Source: Amborella trichopoda (Eukaryota > Streptophyta > Magnoliopsida > Amborellales > Amborellaceae). From it: 64,000 nucleotides of DNA. The DNA lies in assembly GCF_000471905.2 (NCBI RefSeq), contig NW_006499776.1:3584414-3648413 (forward strand). Direction: 5' to 3'. The translations under genes and the position numbers were made by a program. Positions 19,185 through 31,447 of the stretch are shown piece by piece (position 1 is the first letter of the stretch; the number at the start of each line of letters is the position of its first letter). Under the pieces are notes generated by a model. It worked only from the letters and a program-made list of their open reading frames with translations. It was not told the DNA's origin and did not search any database.

Positions 19185-20786
19185 GGAATGACTCGGCTCG
19201 AGAGAAATGGGATGACCCCCGAGACTAGGATGTTCGCGAGACCGCGCACTCAGAGGTGCCCTCCTTCTCAAAGTTTTCTCATTTTTCCTCTCTCCTCTCT
19301 TGAATGGACTAAGGGCTCACAAAATAAGACAAGAAAAGAATAAACTAGCCTCGATTCTTCGTAGCCTTTGGGGCATTGGATCTTCCAAATAGGGGGCCTT
19401 TTGAAGCGATTTTTTGGACCATTTTACAAATGAGCTAAGCTTGCTTGCCTATATTGAGGATTCACTAAATAGGGGTGAATGCTCAAAAGTCAAGCTTAAT
19501 TACATTTAAGAAAATTGAAAAAAAAACCAAAATTAGGCAAAAAAGACCAAAAAATCACTACGATCTTTTGTCCAAATGACAAGACTGTCCCAGCATTCAG
19601 AAAGCTTTGCCATGGGAAGACCTTGAAAGCTGATCCTGCAACTTGCGGCAACCGTTCCGCTTTTTCAGCAACATATCTTCGTTCTTCTTTCGATTGCGAG
19701 AATTTTGATGCCCTTCAACCGTGTTGTGGTGGCCTTCTTGCTAGAGGTGAAAGTCCGGCCAGTTTTGTGAACTTTGTTTTCCAATGCATCTCCAAGTTGC
19801 GTCATTTTAGCTATTGGCTCTGCTTTACAAGTCAGAGAATTTTGATTTGCTGCAAATTTGCGTCTTCGGCATTTTGGAATGTTACCCAAGAAGGGATTCC
19901 AGCAACTGACTGGATTTGCTTCTTTGGTGACCTGAGGACTTGCATTCATTGAACAAGGGATTGAATGCAATATTCATACCAGAATGTACCTCTATGTGAG
20001 GTGGTTCTTTTGAACTTTTCCTCCCGTCAATCCATGGCCTAGATTTTGAGCTATGCTTCACCGAATTCAAGCTTGTTGAACCTTTTTTTTTGTTCTGATT
20101 TCTCCGGTTGCTTTTCTCTTCAGAGCAACAGGGGTTCCTGATCACGTTATAGTGAGTGCCTTAGGTAAAAATGATGGGGTTGGCGTGATCTCGAACATGT
20201 CAACATTTGAGTTTGGTCAGATTTTAGAGAAAGGATCCGTGGGTTGGAAACTTTGATACCGAAAAACATTATCGCAGCCCCCATTTTTGGAACTGGTTTG
20301 GTGAAGTCACATCACGTTATGGTAAAACCCATGAGTTGCGAGGCCGCATGAGCATAGACCCTTCTAGAGGGGTTCGATTGAGCCCAAATTTGGTCCCCAG
20401 GGTTTTTTTGACATTCTAAGCACAATGGCGATGGTTTGGTGCCCTATTACAGCCTCTATCATAGGGATATAATGGAGGGTCCTTCTTTGGTATTAGGGCA
20501 CTGCACCCAGGTCACTAGGCTGGAAGCTTTTTTTTTTGGAGCAATCCTGGCCTGCTGTTGTTTCATGAACCCGCAAGACCAGACTGTTGCTGCTCTGTCC
20601 TTATTCGCAAGAGCTCATTGAGGTACGTCGAAAATGATGTACAACAACTTGCCCCGTTGGATATTGCACTTCGAAGTGAGAAGTGCAACACTCGAAAAAA
20701 TTTAACATCGTAGCTCCTCTGATGAATCCTTGCCAGGACGAGTTGATTGTCTCTAGATGATATTTTTTTTCTTGATCACCAACACA
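18640..20786 (-). mobile_element. Diverged Tat-like LTR (D), likely 3' LTR of element F
   Basis: On the minus strand the two ends resemble the other TGTTTG-type LTRs. GATTGAGCCCAAATTTGG and AATGGCGATGG (20374-20436) align with GATTAAGCCCAAACTTG and AATGGCGGTGG of LTR H (10995-11052). GGTGAGAGAG and GGCCCTC...AAAGCCCTCC (18775-18880) align with the conserved 3' module. The 5' end is placed at about 20786 (TGTGTTGGTGATCAAG, minus). Boundaries are approximate, and the assignment to F rests on order and orientation. Open frames of up to 145 codons inside are not conserved genes. Confidence 0.55.
19143..19186. repeat. (AG)n microsatellite
   Basis: About 20 dinucleotide units in the place where related LTRs have their purine/pyrimidine tract. 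Confidence 0.9.
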
Positions 20787-21539
20787 GTGCAATCCTCAAG
20801 GGGGCGACGAAAGTGGTTTCCAGTGGTCGGGTACCTTGTTGAGGGGCTTCCCCGGGTCTCGCCAAAATCTATTTTTCTTTTTAGGAGATCACATTGATAT
20901 TATGTCGTCGGTGGGCTTACAACTTCTCCATGCAAACTCCTAATTTTCCATCCAGTGGGGGCCCTTCTTGTGAGCTTTATCTCATTCTGGCCGAGGAGGT
21001 CTTGATGTTCCAGTTGGAGGGGGCCCTTCTTGTGAGCAAACAGAAATGCTAAGGGCAAACAAGGTGCCTCTTGGCTTACGTCCTACAAGTCCAGTTAGGG
21101 GTCTCCCGAATTACCCAAACATGAAAGGAGGACCGCCTTCGAGGATGTCCCATTTTAGGGGACTTCACCTTGGATGCTTGAAGGTTAGTGGAGGAAGAAA
21201 AGGCAGACAAGGTACCTCTTTGGCTTATGCCTTACTGGTCTAGCTGGGGGTTTCTCGACGTATTTCGATTGTTCGGGCTTGATAAGAGGAAGGCCTCTGA
21301 GGCAGTCCCATTTTAGGGGCCTTCACCTTGGTTGCTAGAGTTTAATGAGAAGAATGATAGGCAAGGTACCTCTTTAGCTTACGCCTTACTGGCCTGACTA
21401 GGGGTTTCTCAACGCATCCCGATTGTCCAGAATTAATTGGAGGATGGATTCTGAGAGGCGGTCCCATTTTAGAGGACTTCACTCTTGCTACAAGAGCTTG
21501 ATGGAAGAGAAGACGAGGAGAGGATTTTTTTTGTAATGG

Positions 21540-22010
21540 TGGCACTAAGGCTTGGGATAAAAGGGTGGCACCAGAGCACTAAGGCTCCGGTACTAAAAAT
21601 AAGAAGGCTGCATTAAGGCCTAAGATAAAAAAGACGGTGGCATTAGTGCCAAAAATGTTTTGCAGGCACTGGGGTCGAAGTTTTTTCTTGGAGGCACTGA
21701 GGCTGGAAAGAATTTTTTGGAAGGCATAGGGCCTAAAGTTTTTATTGGAAGGCAAAGGGGCCAGAGAGTTGTTTTTTGGAGGGCATTGGGGCCGGAGTTT
21801 TTTTTGAAAGGAACTGGGGCTGGAGTTTTTTTTTTTTAGGCACTAGGGCCAAAGTTTTTTTTGGAAGGTACTAGGGCCTGAATTTTGTTTTTTGGAAGGA
21901 ACTGGGGCTGGAGAGTTTTTATTTTATTTTCAAAGGCACAGGGGCCGGACAGTTTTTTTTTTTAAGGCACAGGGGCTGAAGAGTTTTTTTTTGGAGGCAC
22001 TAGGGCCGGA
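21540..22010. repeat. Minisatellite GGCACTGGGGCCGGAG plus T-run
   Basis: About 12 units of 35-45 bp: GGCACTGGGGCCGGAG-like segment, then seven to ten T, then GGAA. Unit length varies, mostly through the T run. No clear hairpin is present. Confidence 0.8.
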
Positions 22011-22639
22011 GTGAGGAGGTTTGGCCCGAAGGCCGGTAGCAATAGGTTCGGTCTAGGCGCCCATTGCGGGTTTTCACCAGGATCGAGGGGATATGGTGTC
22101 AGCACGGTGGTTTTCACCATATCATTTGTTGGGGCGCGTTTACCTGTGTCTTTGAGGTCACGTCCACCCTTTAGTTTCTGCTTTTACTCATGAAGCCCTT
22201 TGCGGGTTATTGCCATTCCTGGATTTTTTCCTCAGGACTCCTTTAGTCATGGATTCGTGGCCATACCAGCCTGTCATTTTTACTCATGGTGCCCTTTGAG
22301 GGTTTTCACAATTCCCCTGTTTCTTTTGTTTGGTGATTTTACCCATAGCCCCTTTATTTTTGTGCTATGCCCGGCTTCTCTATTTTTTTTTTTTGGGGGA
22401 GAAAGAGGGCACCAACATGGTGAACCTTGACAGATGAGTATTGAGAGTCTTAAGGGTGTGGCCCTGCCCCAAGTTGATTGTAGTGGTTGGGGGCCAAGGC
22501 AAGGCATCTTTTTGCCTTCTAGGGCATTGCCTCGAAGTGTAGCATTACGATCACCCAAGCGGCTTGTGTCCATGAGGGGTTGATGATGGAGGTGTCTGTG
22601 GGAGGTGTTGATGGTGCCTGCGGTGGTGGGATGTAGGAA

Positions 22640-23800
22640 ATACTTGTGGGGTGGTGAAGTTATGGAGGCACCCGCGGGGGGTGGAATGAAAAGGCACCCG
22701 CAGGGGGTGGTGTAGACAGCACCCGTGGGTGTGGTGAAGATGGGACCCATGGGGGGTGAATGAAGAGGGCACCAGCGGGGGGTAGCATGAAGATGGGACC
22801 CGTGGAGGGGGGGGGGGGAGGGGGAATGAAGACGACACCTGCGGGTGGTGGCATGAAGATGGGACCCACGGGGGTTGAATGAAGACATGCCCAGAGGGAG
22901 GGAAGAGGGCACCTGCGGGTTGTTGAAGAGGGAACCCGCAGGGGGCGAATGAAGAGGGCACCCACGATGGTGGCATGAAGATGGGACCCACAGGGGGTGG
23001 AGAGGAGGAGGCACCTGCGGGGTATGTGGAGATGGCACCAGCGAGAGTGGAATGATTGCACCCACGAGGAGCGAAGAGGCCACCCGCGGGGGGTTTAAGA
23101 GCGCACCCGCAGGAGACGAATGAAGAGGGACACCAGTGGGGGGTGGTAAGAAGATCGGACCCACGGAGGGTGGAGAGGAGGAGGCACTCGCGGGGGGTGG
23201 AATGATGACAGGACCCGCAGGGGGTGAATGAGGAGGTCACCTATGAGAGGTGGCATGAACATGGGATCCACAAAGGGAGGGGGGTGAATGAAAAGGGAAC
23301 CCACGGGGGGCGAAGAGGGCACCCGCGAGGGGTAAATGATGATATGCCCCGAAGGGGGCAAAGTGAAGACATGCGCCAAGAGGGCAAAGTGGGCACCCAC
23401 GAGGGGCGAAGAGGGCACCCGCAGGGGGTGAATAGGGCACCCGTAAGGGGTGGCATGAAGATGGGAACTGTGGGGGGTGAATGATGATCTTCCCCGAAGA
23501 GGGTGAAGTGAAGACATGCCGTAAGGGGGTGTAGTGGGCACCCACGGGGGCGAAGAGGGCACCCATGGGTGGTGCAGATGGTACCCACACGGGGTGGCAT
23601 CAATATGGGACCTATGGGTGGTGAATGATGATGTACCCCGAAGGGGGCGAAGTGAAGACATGCCCCGAGGGAGCAAAGTGGACACCGGCGAGGGGCGAAG
23701 AGGGCACTCATGGGGGGTGAAGAGGGCATTCACGGGGGGTGAAGAGGGCACCCACTTGGGTGGCATGAAGATGAGACCTACTAGGGGTGAATGATGATAT
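22640..23800. repeat. GC-rich minisatellite (GGGCACCCGCAGGGGGTG)
   Basis: About 30 irregular units of 25-60 bp of the types GGGCACCCGCAGGGGGTG AATGAA and GGTGGCATGAAGATGGGACC. CACCC and GGGTG make a short inverted core. Because stops are rare in this composition, long open frames appear in several frames of both strands (up to 294 codons). Their Pro/Ser/His-rich products mirror the repeat and I do not call genes. Confidence 0.85.
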
Positions 23801-24809
23801 ATCTCTAAGGGACGAAGCGGAGACTTGCCTCAAGCGGGTAAAGTTTATAGATGTGGCGTTCGACTGACAAGGTGCCTGCATGCTGAGCAAGGTCATATGG
23901 AGACTAGGCCTTTTATAAGGGGGCCACGCAGGACAGCATGAGGGCAGCTTTTCCCCTTTATGACGAAGTTCCCTTTTTTGATGCTCCTTTGTGTAGAGGC
24001 AGCGCAGAGACATTGTTTTCTTTGGAGAGCTTGGCCGGTAAGTGATGCCCGCTGTGAGGCCTGACTGCTTGACACCGACCTTTCGGGTGAGTGTGGGCAT
24101 TGGGCGGCTGACTCCTGGGTATGTCAGGCTTAGCACACTCATCGAAGGGCACGTTGAAGGAGGAGGTGTGAATCGTCCTGGGGGAGGTAGAGGAGCTAAA
24201 GACGAGGATGAGGGAGTCGCTCGACCGCTTTTAACACTCTCTCTTCTTATTGTAAATGGGTCGCCGACTCGCCCAAATTTTGTAACATTATTTGCATATG
24301 AATAAGACAATTAGTTTTCTTATTCTTTCTATTTGATGCATCTGAGGTTTCTTCTTTCTATGCCTTTTATTTTTGGTTTCACATCTTCCCCCTTCTTTTT
24401 GTGAGAGAGAGGGGCAATAACGACGAGAATTGGGGCGCTTACCAGGAGTGTGCGTGATCATTCTCCCGGGGTGCTGCGGACCCCTACCGGTGTGTTGTTG
24501 TGTTAGGAGGTAGTTTTAGAGTCATACCCCCACGATTGTACTAAGGCCTACTTAAAGTCATACCCTTGGTATTGATAGTAGCGTGCGCCTTTAGGTCCCT
24601 ACACCCGCGTACGGAGAACCTTGAGGGGTTCTTACAGCGGAATGCTGACTTTCCTCAGCAAAGAGGACTTGCCTCGAGATGAAATCGAGTAGGGTAGGTC
24701 GATGGGGTAAGGGCTCTGCCTCATCTGGGTGTAGGGGAGACTGGACATCTCGGGTTTGTGTGACTGGCTCCTCCCAGTCGTGTCTCTCTATACCAAGCGG
24801 GTGGGGCTC

Positions 24810-25616
24810 TTATGCATGGGGTGTGAACATCACACCCGCGCAATGAGCCGTGTTGCCATTAGTTCTCTTCAGCCCTCGGTGGGCATGATACACGTGCCAT
24901 GGTGCCAAAGCATTGGAGAGAGAGGATTCAGTGGCACTGGTAACAGGGCTTCGAGCTCGCCCTATTACCGGATGGGGATGGGGACATTGATGGGGTATTC
25001 TGGTCCGGGACAGAGCTTGTTCGTCGATCAAGACTATCCATCCATCTTGGATGTATCCTTGAAGGATGTCCCAGAAGCCGTAGCAGTGAAACAAGTCGTG
25101 GCCTCTCAGCCGGTTGTAAGGGAACCACGAGCTCTGGCTTTTGCCAACCTCTCGCCTTTGTGTCTTTGAGGCACAGGGCACGATCATCTCGTGTTGCACC
25201 ATCACGTCGAAAAGAGTAGGGAGCCAGTAGAGCTGTGGCTCGGGCTCAGGAACTTCATCGTCCAGCTCTTCGTGGATCGTGACCACATGACAGGTTTCCA
25301 GTGTCTCGAAAGCCATCTTGAGGTCCTCCAAATTGATCTGCCCCTTTTGGATCAGGGCTTCAATATAGTCCTTGAGCTGGATATAGTCCGCGACAGGGTG
25401 CCCTAGCATTTGGTGGAACGCATAGTAGTTGGGATGATCAATCCATTCTGTGTGGTCCAGCCATTTACTAAGCGGGAGGGTCACCATATCTTGCTCAATC
25501 CACAAGCTGAGGAGGGTCGGCACCCATGCCTTGTTGAAGCTATAATGTTGATTTAGCTTCTGCCTAAACTCTTTAGCTCGCTTTATGTCACGGTAACCTA
25601 GTGGTACGTGTTTCAA
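24810..25616 (-). pseudogene. Gag zinc-finger region (element F), fused to LTR remnant
   Basis: Uninterrupted 268-codon frame without a natural ATG at its start (first codon TTG). It matches the C-terminal Gag part of elements E and C: QHYSFNKAWVP and LIQKGQINLEDL align with E's YSFDKYMIPK region and C's MLKDIIEALL region. There are two finger-like modules, near residues 85-100 (YYAFHQMLGHPVADYIQ) and 165-185 (WFPYNRLRGHDLFHCYGF). Most expected Cys ligands are replaced, so zinc binding is doubtful. The N-terminal Gag, leader and primer site are missing: the frame begins in LTR sequence. Confidence 0.72.
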
Positions 25617-26099
25617 GATTTAAAGAGAACTCGAGACTTGAGATCGCTCTCTCGGGAACCTTGTGTATAAAACAAGGGCAGGTACACCAACCGGTGAGAG
25701 AGGAATTAAGGTGTGAGGCGAGACACACCTTACCTGGGTTCATGACGGACTCGGGCAGACTCACATGGGTGCCCTCTTAAATCATGATGGAAAGCCCACC
25801 AAGCCTATGGCTGTTTCACAATCTCCTCCCTTGACATGTTCTCTCTTGTTTCTGTAATCACACACGCACATGTAAGTATACAAGGAAAGCAGGTCAGAGG
25901 ACCTCACTTTGTCTTTAAGTGAATGCACACGAGCATACATTCGAGGGGTAGAATAAAAAAATGGAGACTAGTCTGATGTTCACCTGGTTTCCAGAAGAAA
26001 AAAAAAAGAGTAGAATAGAGATGAGAAGAAAGGACGGGGGACTGTTGGAAAATGAAAGATTAATATGACTTTGAGCTAATCTCATAAAGAGGATAAACA

Positions 26100-26380
26100 A
26101 ATAAACTCTTAGAGGCTGGTCTACTTTTCACCCAATACTCCAAGGAAGGAACTTTAAATACCGGTATGGCTTTCAACCAGCACTTTAAAAGAAAGGGACT
26201 CTAAAGACGAGTATGTCTTTCAACCAGTACTTTAAGAAAGGGTTTTAAGGACTGTATGGCTTTCAACCAGTACTTTAAAGAAAGGGCTTAAAAGACTAGT
26301 ATGGCTTTCCACCAGTACTTTAAAGAAATGGCTCTAAAGACTGGTATGGCTTTCAATCAGTACTTTAAAGATGAAATGTG
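26100..26380. repeat. Minisatellite ACTGGT-ATGGCTTTCA-ACCAGT
   Basis: About six units near 50 bp: AAAGACTGGTATGGCTTTCA, ACCAGTACTTTAAAG. The arms ACTGGT and ACCAGT flank a constant loop. It is the reverse complement type of the 7085-7460 repeat of LTR A. Confidence 0.75.
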
Positions 26381-26759
26381 TGTTTTAGAAATGAATGAAG
26401 GTTAATATGGTCAATAGAGAGAAAGAGAGAAGGAAGAAATGGAATAAGGGAAGAGAAGAGGAGAAAATAGATGATATAAATGAATAAGAGAGACGAAATT
26501 TGACAAGGCAACAAGACTGTCACAGGGGCAAGACTAGCGCGATGGCAAATTTGACGTGGTAGTTAGACGGGCATGGTGGTTCTGACCGGCACGACGACTA
26601 AATTACTCGACGTCAAAACAACCACACAGACTAATCGGGCACCATAGTTAGCTTGATGTAGCAGTTAGACGGGCATGGTGACTCAGACCGACGCTGTGGC
26701 TAAACTGCTCTTCGGTAAGACCAACTTGATAACACAAGGCTTAACCTATCCTCTGGTCA

Positions 26760-27030
26760 AACCAGAGAAGAAAAGTTAAAAGAAAAGAGAAGAGAAGAAG
26801 AAGGGGAAGAGGAAGAGTTAGAGAAGAGATAGAGAAAAGGAGAGAGGGAAAAGAGAGAAGGAAAAAGAGGAGAGATAAGAGAGACAGAAGAGAGATAAGA
26901 GATAGAGGACAAAAGAGTGAGAACAGGATGAGAAAGAAGGAAAAGGAGAGAGATAAGAGAGAGATGAGAGAGATAATGGAGAGAGGAAACAAAGAAAGAG
27001 AAAGGAGAGAAGAAGAAAGAGAAGAGTCAT
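26760..27030. repeat. Purine-rich (GA) tract
   Basis: Almost pure A/G for about 270 bp; a CT tract on the LTR sense strand, as in other LTRs here. Its open frames are low complexity. Confidence 0.85.
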
Positions 27031-27079
27031 CCATGGGGTGAGCATTACCGTGCATGACAGGGAAGAGAGAGACAAAAGA

Positions 27080-27385
27080 AAGTCATGAATAACGATAAGC
27101 ACTGTTCTTCATAATGGAAGAGAGAGAAAGAGAATGAACATGGACGGCGATAGGTTCTGTCGTCCATGACCGGAAAAAGAGATGAGTGAGAGTGAACATG
27201 GACAGTGATAAGCTCTGCCGTCCATGACAGAAGACAGAGAAAGAACATGGATGGTGATAGGCTCTGTCGTCCATGACTGGGGAGAGAGAAGAAGAGATGC
27301 ACGGTAATAAGCACCATCGTACTTGACAAATGAGAGAGAGAAGAAAAGGCATGTGTGGCAATAAGCATTGTCTTGCATGTCAAGA
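27080..27385. repeat. Minisatellite of CATGGACG/CGTCCATG hairpins
   Basis: Five or six units near 60 bp. One unit has arms 27139-27146 and 27161-27168. It is the reverse-orientation relative of the array in LTR C (38520-39260). Confidence 0.8.
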
Positions 27386-27389
27386 AGAA

Positions 27390-30300
27390 CTCAGACACTA
27401 CCCGGCCCGCCACTTTGGAAAGAGCCCAGTTCAATGTCCGTGTCAGAGAATGGGGTGAGAGACGTCATGCGCACGGCAGTGGGCATGCAAGAAAGTAAGA
27501 AAGAGGAAGCGAGAAGACTCACACTATAGTAAGCATGTGCGACAGTGGGCGCATGACGGTAAGAGAAAGAAGAGGGAGTGAGAGCACGACAGTGAGAAAG
27601 AAGAAGAGAAAAGTGTCATCGTGCACGATGTCGTCGAGCCTGTGCATGGCCCATGGTTGACACCTGCCTGCTGCATGTTGCCACCCTGCCACTTGTTGGG
27701 CCGCATGACACTATGGTTGCCACTTGGCAAGCCCAGGATGCCACCTCCCATGTGAGAGAGTACAAAAGCCCCTCTCTTCCTTTGCTTCACGTTTTGGAAC
27801 CCATCCTTCCCTCTTGAATCACTAAACTCTAGCCCCCTTTGAGCCTTGTGGGAGAACTTAGAGTGAAGAGTGGGTGGACAGTTTGACGAGCTTGTTAGTG
27901 AGCTGTGTGAGGGATTGAGAGTGTCATTGCACTCAAGGTAAGTAGATCAACACCTTTCACGATCTTAATTATAAAAGCATGAAATTTAAATATGACTTTC
28001 TATTAATTGTGAAAAGAAAAGGATGCATACATGCTCTGTTTTTCAGGGAATTAGGCCATCCTTTGCATGATATGATGAGCACTGAAATCCTTCTTGATTC
28101 TCTTGAACATTTGTAGGATGGTGTTCCTATGCATCTAACTAAGGAAGGAAGAGGTTTCATATTAAAATACAGTACAAATTGGTAATCATTGACTGTTCTT
28201 TGGAGTATTTTATGAGCACACGGTGAAAATCCAGGGAATTTTCATATTCTTGTGATGAACTTTTGACTAACCAAATGATGTACAAATGGCTAAATTACCT
28301 CCATTTGAAAGATATATTTGTCTACTACGATGTTTATTTTTAAATGTTGTTCAAATTCCTTATAAATGAGGAGCTATACTTCAATTTGTGAAAGAGTGTC
28401 ACTATGAGCAGATTTCACTGAAATTCTTGTGTCTGTTGTCATGAGAGTTTGACTAACCAAATGGAGTCCAAAATCTTTAAAACCGCTGCCATTTGAAATA
28501 TTTGTGTGTTTACTTAAATTTTAATGTTTAAATAATTCCGAAATACTCTCTAGATTGGAAATTATGCCCCTAATAAGAGGGATATAACACTGTTAGCAGA
28601 AATCATCAGAATTTAGAAATTTACTTTTGTTTCTATGAGCATTTGATTGACCAATTGGAGTCCAAATTCTTTTAAATCACCTTTGTTGGAAAGATATGTG
28701 TTTCTATTTGAACTTTGGTTTTAAAACTAGCCCATAATTCTATCAAATTTTGGAGTTATACTTCTGTTTGTGTAAAATGTCACTGTCATAAATTACTGCA
28801 AATTCCAAACACTGTTGCTCATGTTACGTTGGGCTTTTAACTGATGAAATGATGCAAAAACAGCTTCAAATTATCTTCGAACGAAAGATATACATCTATA
28901 TTTGAAGTGAAGATTGAAATTGAGTTGAAATTCCTCATGAATTGAATTCCATGTCTCATTTAGTATATGCATATCTCTGATGGGAATGACAGTAGACCCC
29001 AAACTATTATTATGAACTATGCAAACGTTATATACTGATGTTTCTGAACACAGCTAAATCCCTTCATAAGGAGATTTAAATTATTCGTCATGAGATACTG
29101 AAAATGCTTACTTATGACATACTGTGATTCTATTATCTATAAGTGACATAACCACTACACAATGGGTCCTCCACTAGTACTTGGATATTTTGATTATGTT
29201 ATCTATATGTGACATGACCACTATGCAATGGGTCCTCAATTGGTAGTTGGATATTGTGATTATGTTATCTATATGTGACGTATCCACTATGCAATGGGTC
29301 CTCCATTGGTAGTTGGATATTGTGATTATGTTATCTATATGTGACATGACTACTACGCAATGGGTCCTCCATTAGTAGTTGGATATTATGATTTTGTTAT
29401 CTATATGTGACATGACCACTACGCAATGGGTCCTCCATTGGTAGTTGGATATTGTTATTCTATTATATTGAGGCTGATATATTTGATATGACTACTACGT
29501 AATGGGTCCTCTATTGGTAGTTGGATAGACTATGCCTCGACTCCAATGATAGGATTGGAGTCGGAAGGTGATTGTAAATAAAAAGGGAGGGTCACGCCCC
29601 CTCGCATTATTATGCGCATTATGCATTGGGTCCTTTAATGGTAGTGTAATGCCCTCTTGCCTGAAGGCATAAGAAGAGCGTCATGTCTTATAAGGCCACC
29701 ACCTATCGAAAACCCCAAAGTGCGATAGGGAGCGTATGTGTGAGTGAGGGCATTACGAAATGGGGCCTCTATTTATCATTGTCCTCCCTCCTAAATGAGG
29801 GTAGGAGCTCCAAGTTCAAGATTAGCTTTTCCTGATCGATGTGACTTCTACTTTGGGAGTAGACAACTCTAGACTTTACTTATGTACTTTGTGTGTTCTT
29901 TTTGGGTACTGACCTATTACTGTGATAAGAGGTGAAATAATTGTTAGCTCATACAATATGTATTGTGTTGATGTCTGAATCATACTCCATTTTACACTGC
30001 TAGTGTATTCTGATGCCCGACTTTACTCGATTATACCGGTATAATCTGTGATGAACTGTGGGTCATATTATCATGTATGTCTGCATGTAGGCAGAATGTA
30101 AGGGTAATGATCTACTTACTAGGCCTTTAGCTCATTCCTCTCTTTTTCCCCTCTATATAGAGTGCTGCCGACAACTCTTGAGTAGGCAGCTAAACGGTGG
30201 TGGCATGCATTTGAAGCTTTGGATCTGACAAAGGAACATTTGATAAGTAGGTGTTTGGTGGCAGTGCCACAGCATTGTTTGGTGATATACTGTAATATCA

Positions 30301-30526
30301 GGCTTGTAATGCCTTGAACAATATTGTAAAGAATTTTGGAGACTGAATGTGTATATAATGGTTTTATTTAATTCAATTTTTGGTGCTTGTTGTATGAGTT
30401 TTATTTTGTTTTTGTGGTTTACTTTGATTCCACTTTTCTATAATGCGTTGAGCCATCCGGTCAAGATCCCGCACTCTGTCGCCTTCTGACAAGGTACGGT
30501 AGGGGTCATGGGGCAAGGTCGTGACA
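27390..30526 (+). mobile_element. 5' LTR of element B
   Basis: The end at 30526 is firm: GGTCGTGACA, four bases before the primer site. The start is uncertain by about 20 bases because the first bases have diverged from the 3' LTR's TGTAACGACC. About 3.1 kb. Segments such as GCCACCTCCCATGTGAGAGA and AGTGAAGAGTGGGTGGAC recur in the 3' LTR. Around 29024 it shows the uninterrupted CGTTATATACTGATG where the 3' LTR carries element C. From 28200 to 29100 is AT-rich DNA without genes. Confidence 0.78.
29120..29540. repeat. 66-bp tandem repeat with long hairpin (LTR B)
   Basis: AATGGGTCCT recurs at 29161, 29227, 29293, 29359 and 29425 (exactly 66 bp apart), then 29501. Each unit can fold: at 29416-29448 CCACTAC and CAATGG pair with CCATTG and GTAGTTGG around the loop GTCCT, with one unpaired base on each side. 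Confidence 0.9.
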
Positions 30527-30530
30527 ATTA

Positions 30531-30542
30531 TGGTATTAGAGC
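30531..30542 (+). other. Primer-binding site (element B)
   Basis: TGGTATTAGAGC follows the LTR end by four bases and matches the initiator-Met tRNA 3' end except for one C-to-T change. Confidence 0.85.
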
Positions 30543-30637
30543 AGCCAAGATATGATTCTTAGCCAAGAGAGTCTTAACAGTGTCTCTAGAATAGTTCTAA
30601 ATAGGCTGGTAACTGGGTGCTTCTATTTTAGTCCAAG

Positions 30638-31447
30638 ATGTCAAGGACTTGTGCCAATAATGCTAGCTCTAGTAAAGAGAACACCGAGGTCCTCGGTGAA
30701 TTCTTTAAGGCCTTGGGGACCATGACCGAAATGATGAAAGACAGCATGCCGGCCTTAGCTACTCCTCCCTCTGTACTGACTGACAATGGGTTGATAGAAA
30801 GATTTAGAAGGCTAGCACCTTCGATGTTTTTGAGGCACGGGGGAGTGGAAAAAGAAGTGCGATGGAGAAGACAAGTGAAAAAAATATTTGAGGTGTTACA
30901 TTGTACTGATGAACAGAAGGTTAGGCTGGGAACCTTCATGTTAGAAGGGGATGCTGAGCACTTGTGGTGGGAAACGTCAGAGAAAGAAGTTAATTGGGAA
31001 AACCTTTTGGAAGCATTCAATGAGAAGTACTTCCCTGACTCTGTATGGGAAAGAAAGGAAGTGAAGTTCTTTAAGCTGCAACAAGGAAACCTATCAGTGG
31101 AGCAATATGAAGCTAAGTTTGCTGAGCTGTCAGGATATGCGCCACACCTCATCAATACTGAGGCACGAAAGGAAAATAAGTTTGATAGAGGCCTCAAGCA
31201 AGAAATAAGGGGGAGGGTGATATCAGTGAACCTCAAGACCTTCTCCCTTTTGGTAGATTTGGCTATGAAGATTGAGAGGGACTATGAGGAGTCCCAATTC
31301 GGGGGAAATAGGAAAATGAGACTAGCCCAGTTTGGGAACATTTGGAGGAAGACTCGACCACCTCTAAGGAGAATCTTCAAGGGAAGAGATAACCAAAGGA
31401 ACAAGAATATTAAGAAGACCTTTCCGAACGACATAAGGAAGAACTAG
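30638..31447 (+). pseudogene. Gag, capsid region (element B)
   Basis: An open frame of 269 codons from ATG 30638 that starts shortly after the primer site and ends at an in-frame TAG (31445-31447). LIERFRRLAPSMF, VLHCTDEQKVRLGTFMLEGD, EKYFPDSVWERKEVKFFKLQ and EQYEAKFAELSGYAPHL are typical of the plant retrotransposon Gag capsid domain. Gag packages the element RNA in virus-like particles. The frame resumes directly after the stop with the zinc knuckles, so the stop is a disabling mutation and not the natural end. Confidence 0.85.

Larger units (their letters stand above)
20787..24809 (-). mobile_element. Non-coding internal spacer of element F
   Basis: It lies between LTR D and the Gag ORF in minus-strand order. 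It holds two minisatellites and a segment (22060-22400) with CATTTTTACTCATGGTGCCC and GCGGGTTTTCAC phrases that recur in element E's spacer (53370-53520 and 56330-56590), which links F and E. No pol domain is visible, so F was non-autonomous or lost pol. Confidence 0.6.
25595..27390 (-). mobile_element. 5' LTR of element F, truncated
   Basis: The conserved 3' module is clear on the minus strand (ATCGCTCTCTCGGGAACC, then CCAACCGGTGAGAGAGGAAT, then GGTGCCCTCTTAAATCATG at 25643-25790). About 80 bp normally ending the LTR, together with the primer site, are gone at about 25600. The other side is cut near 27390 by the LTR of element B. It holds three repeat fields described separately. Confidence 0.72.

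Noticed and set aside
19515-19952. 145-codon ORF and overlapping 101-codon minus ORF
   Set aside because: Lies in a diverged LTR of the TGTTTG type; no recognisable domain, and both strands are open.
22280-23240. Overlapping open frames of 294, 229 and 133 codons, minus strand
   Set aside because: They cover a GC-rich minisatellite. Three frames are open at once and the products are Pro/Ser/His-rich repeats of the DNA unit.
24756-25169. 137-codon plus-strand ORF
   Set aside because: Shadow of the minus-strand Gag finger frame.
29120-29540. Centromeric or other satellite DNA
   Set aside because: Only about six units, confined to an LTR of element B.
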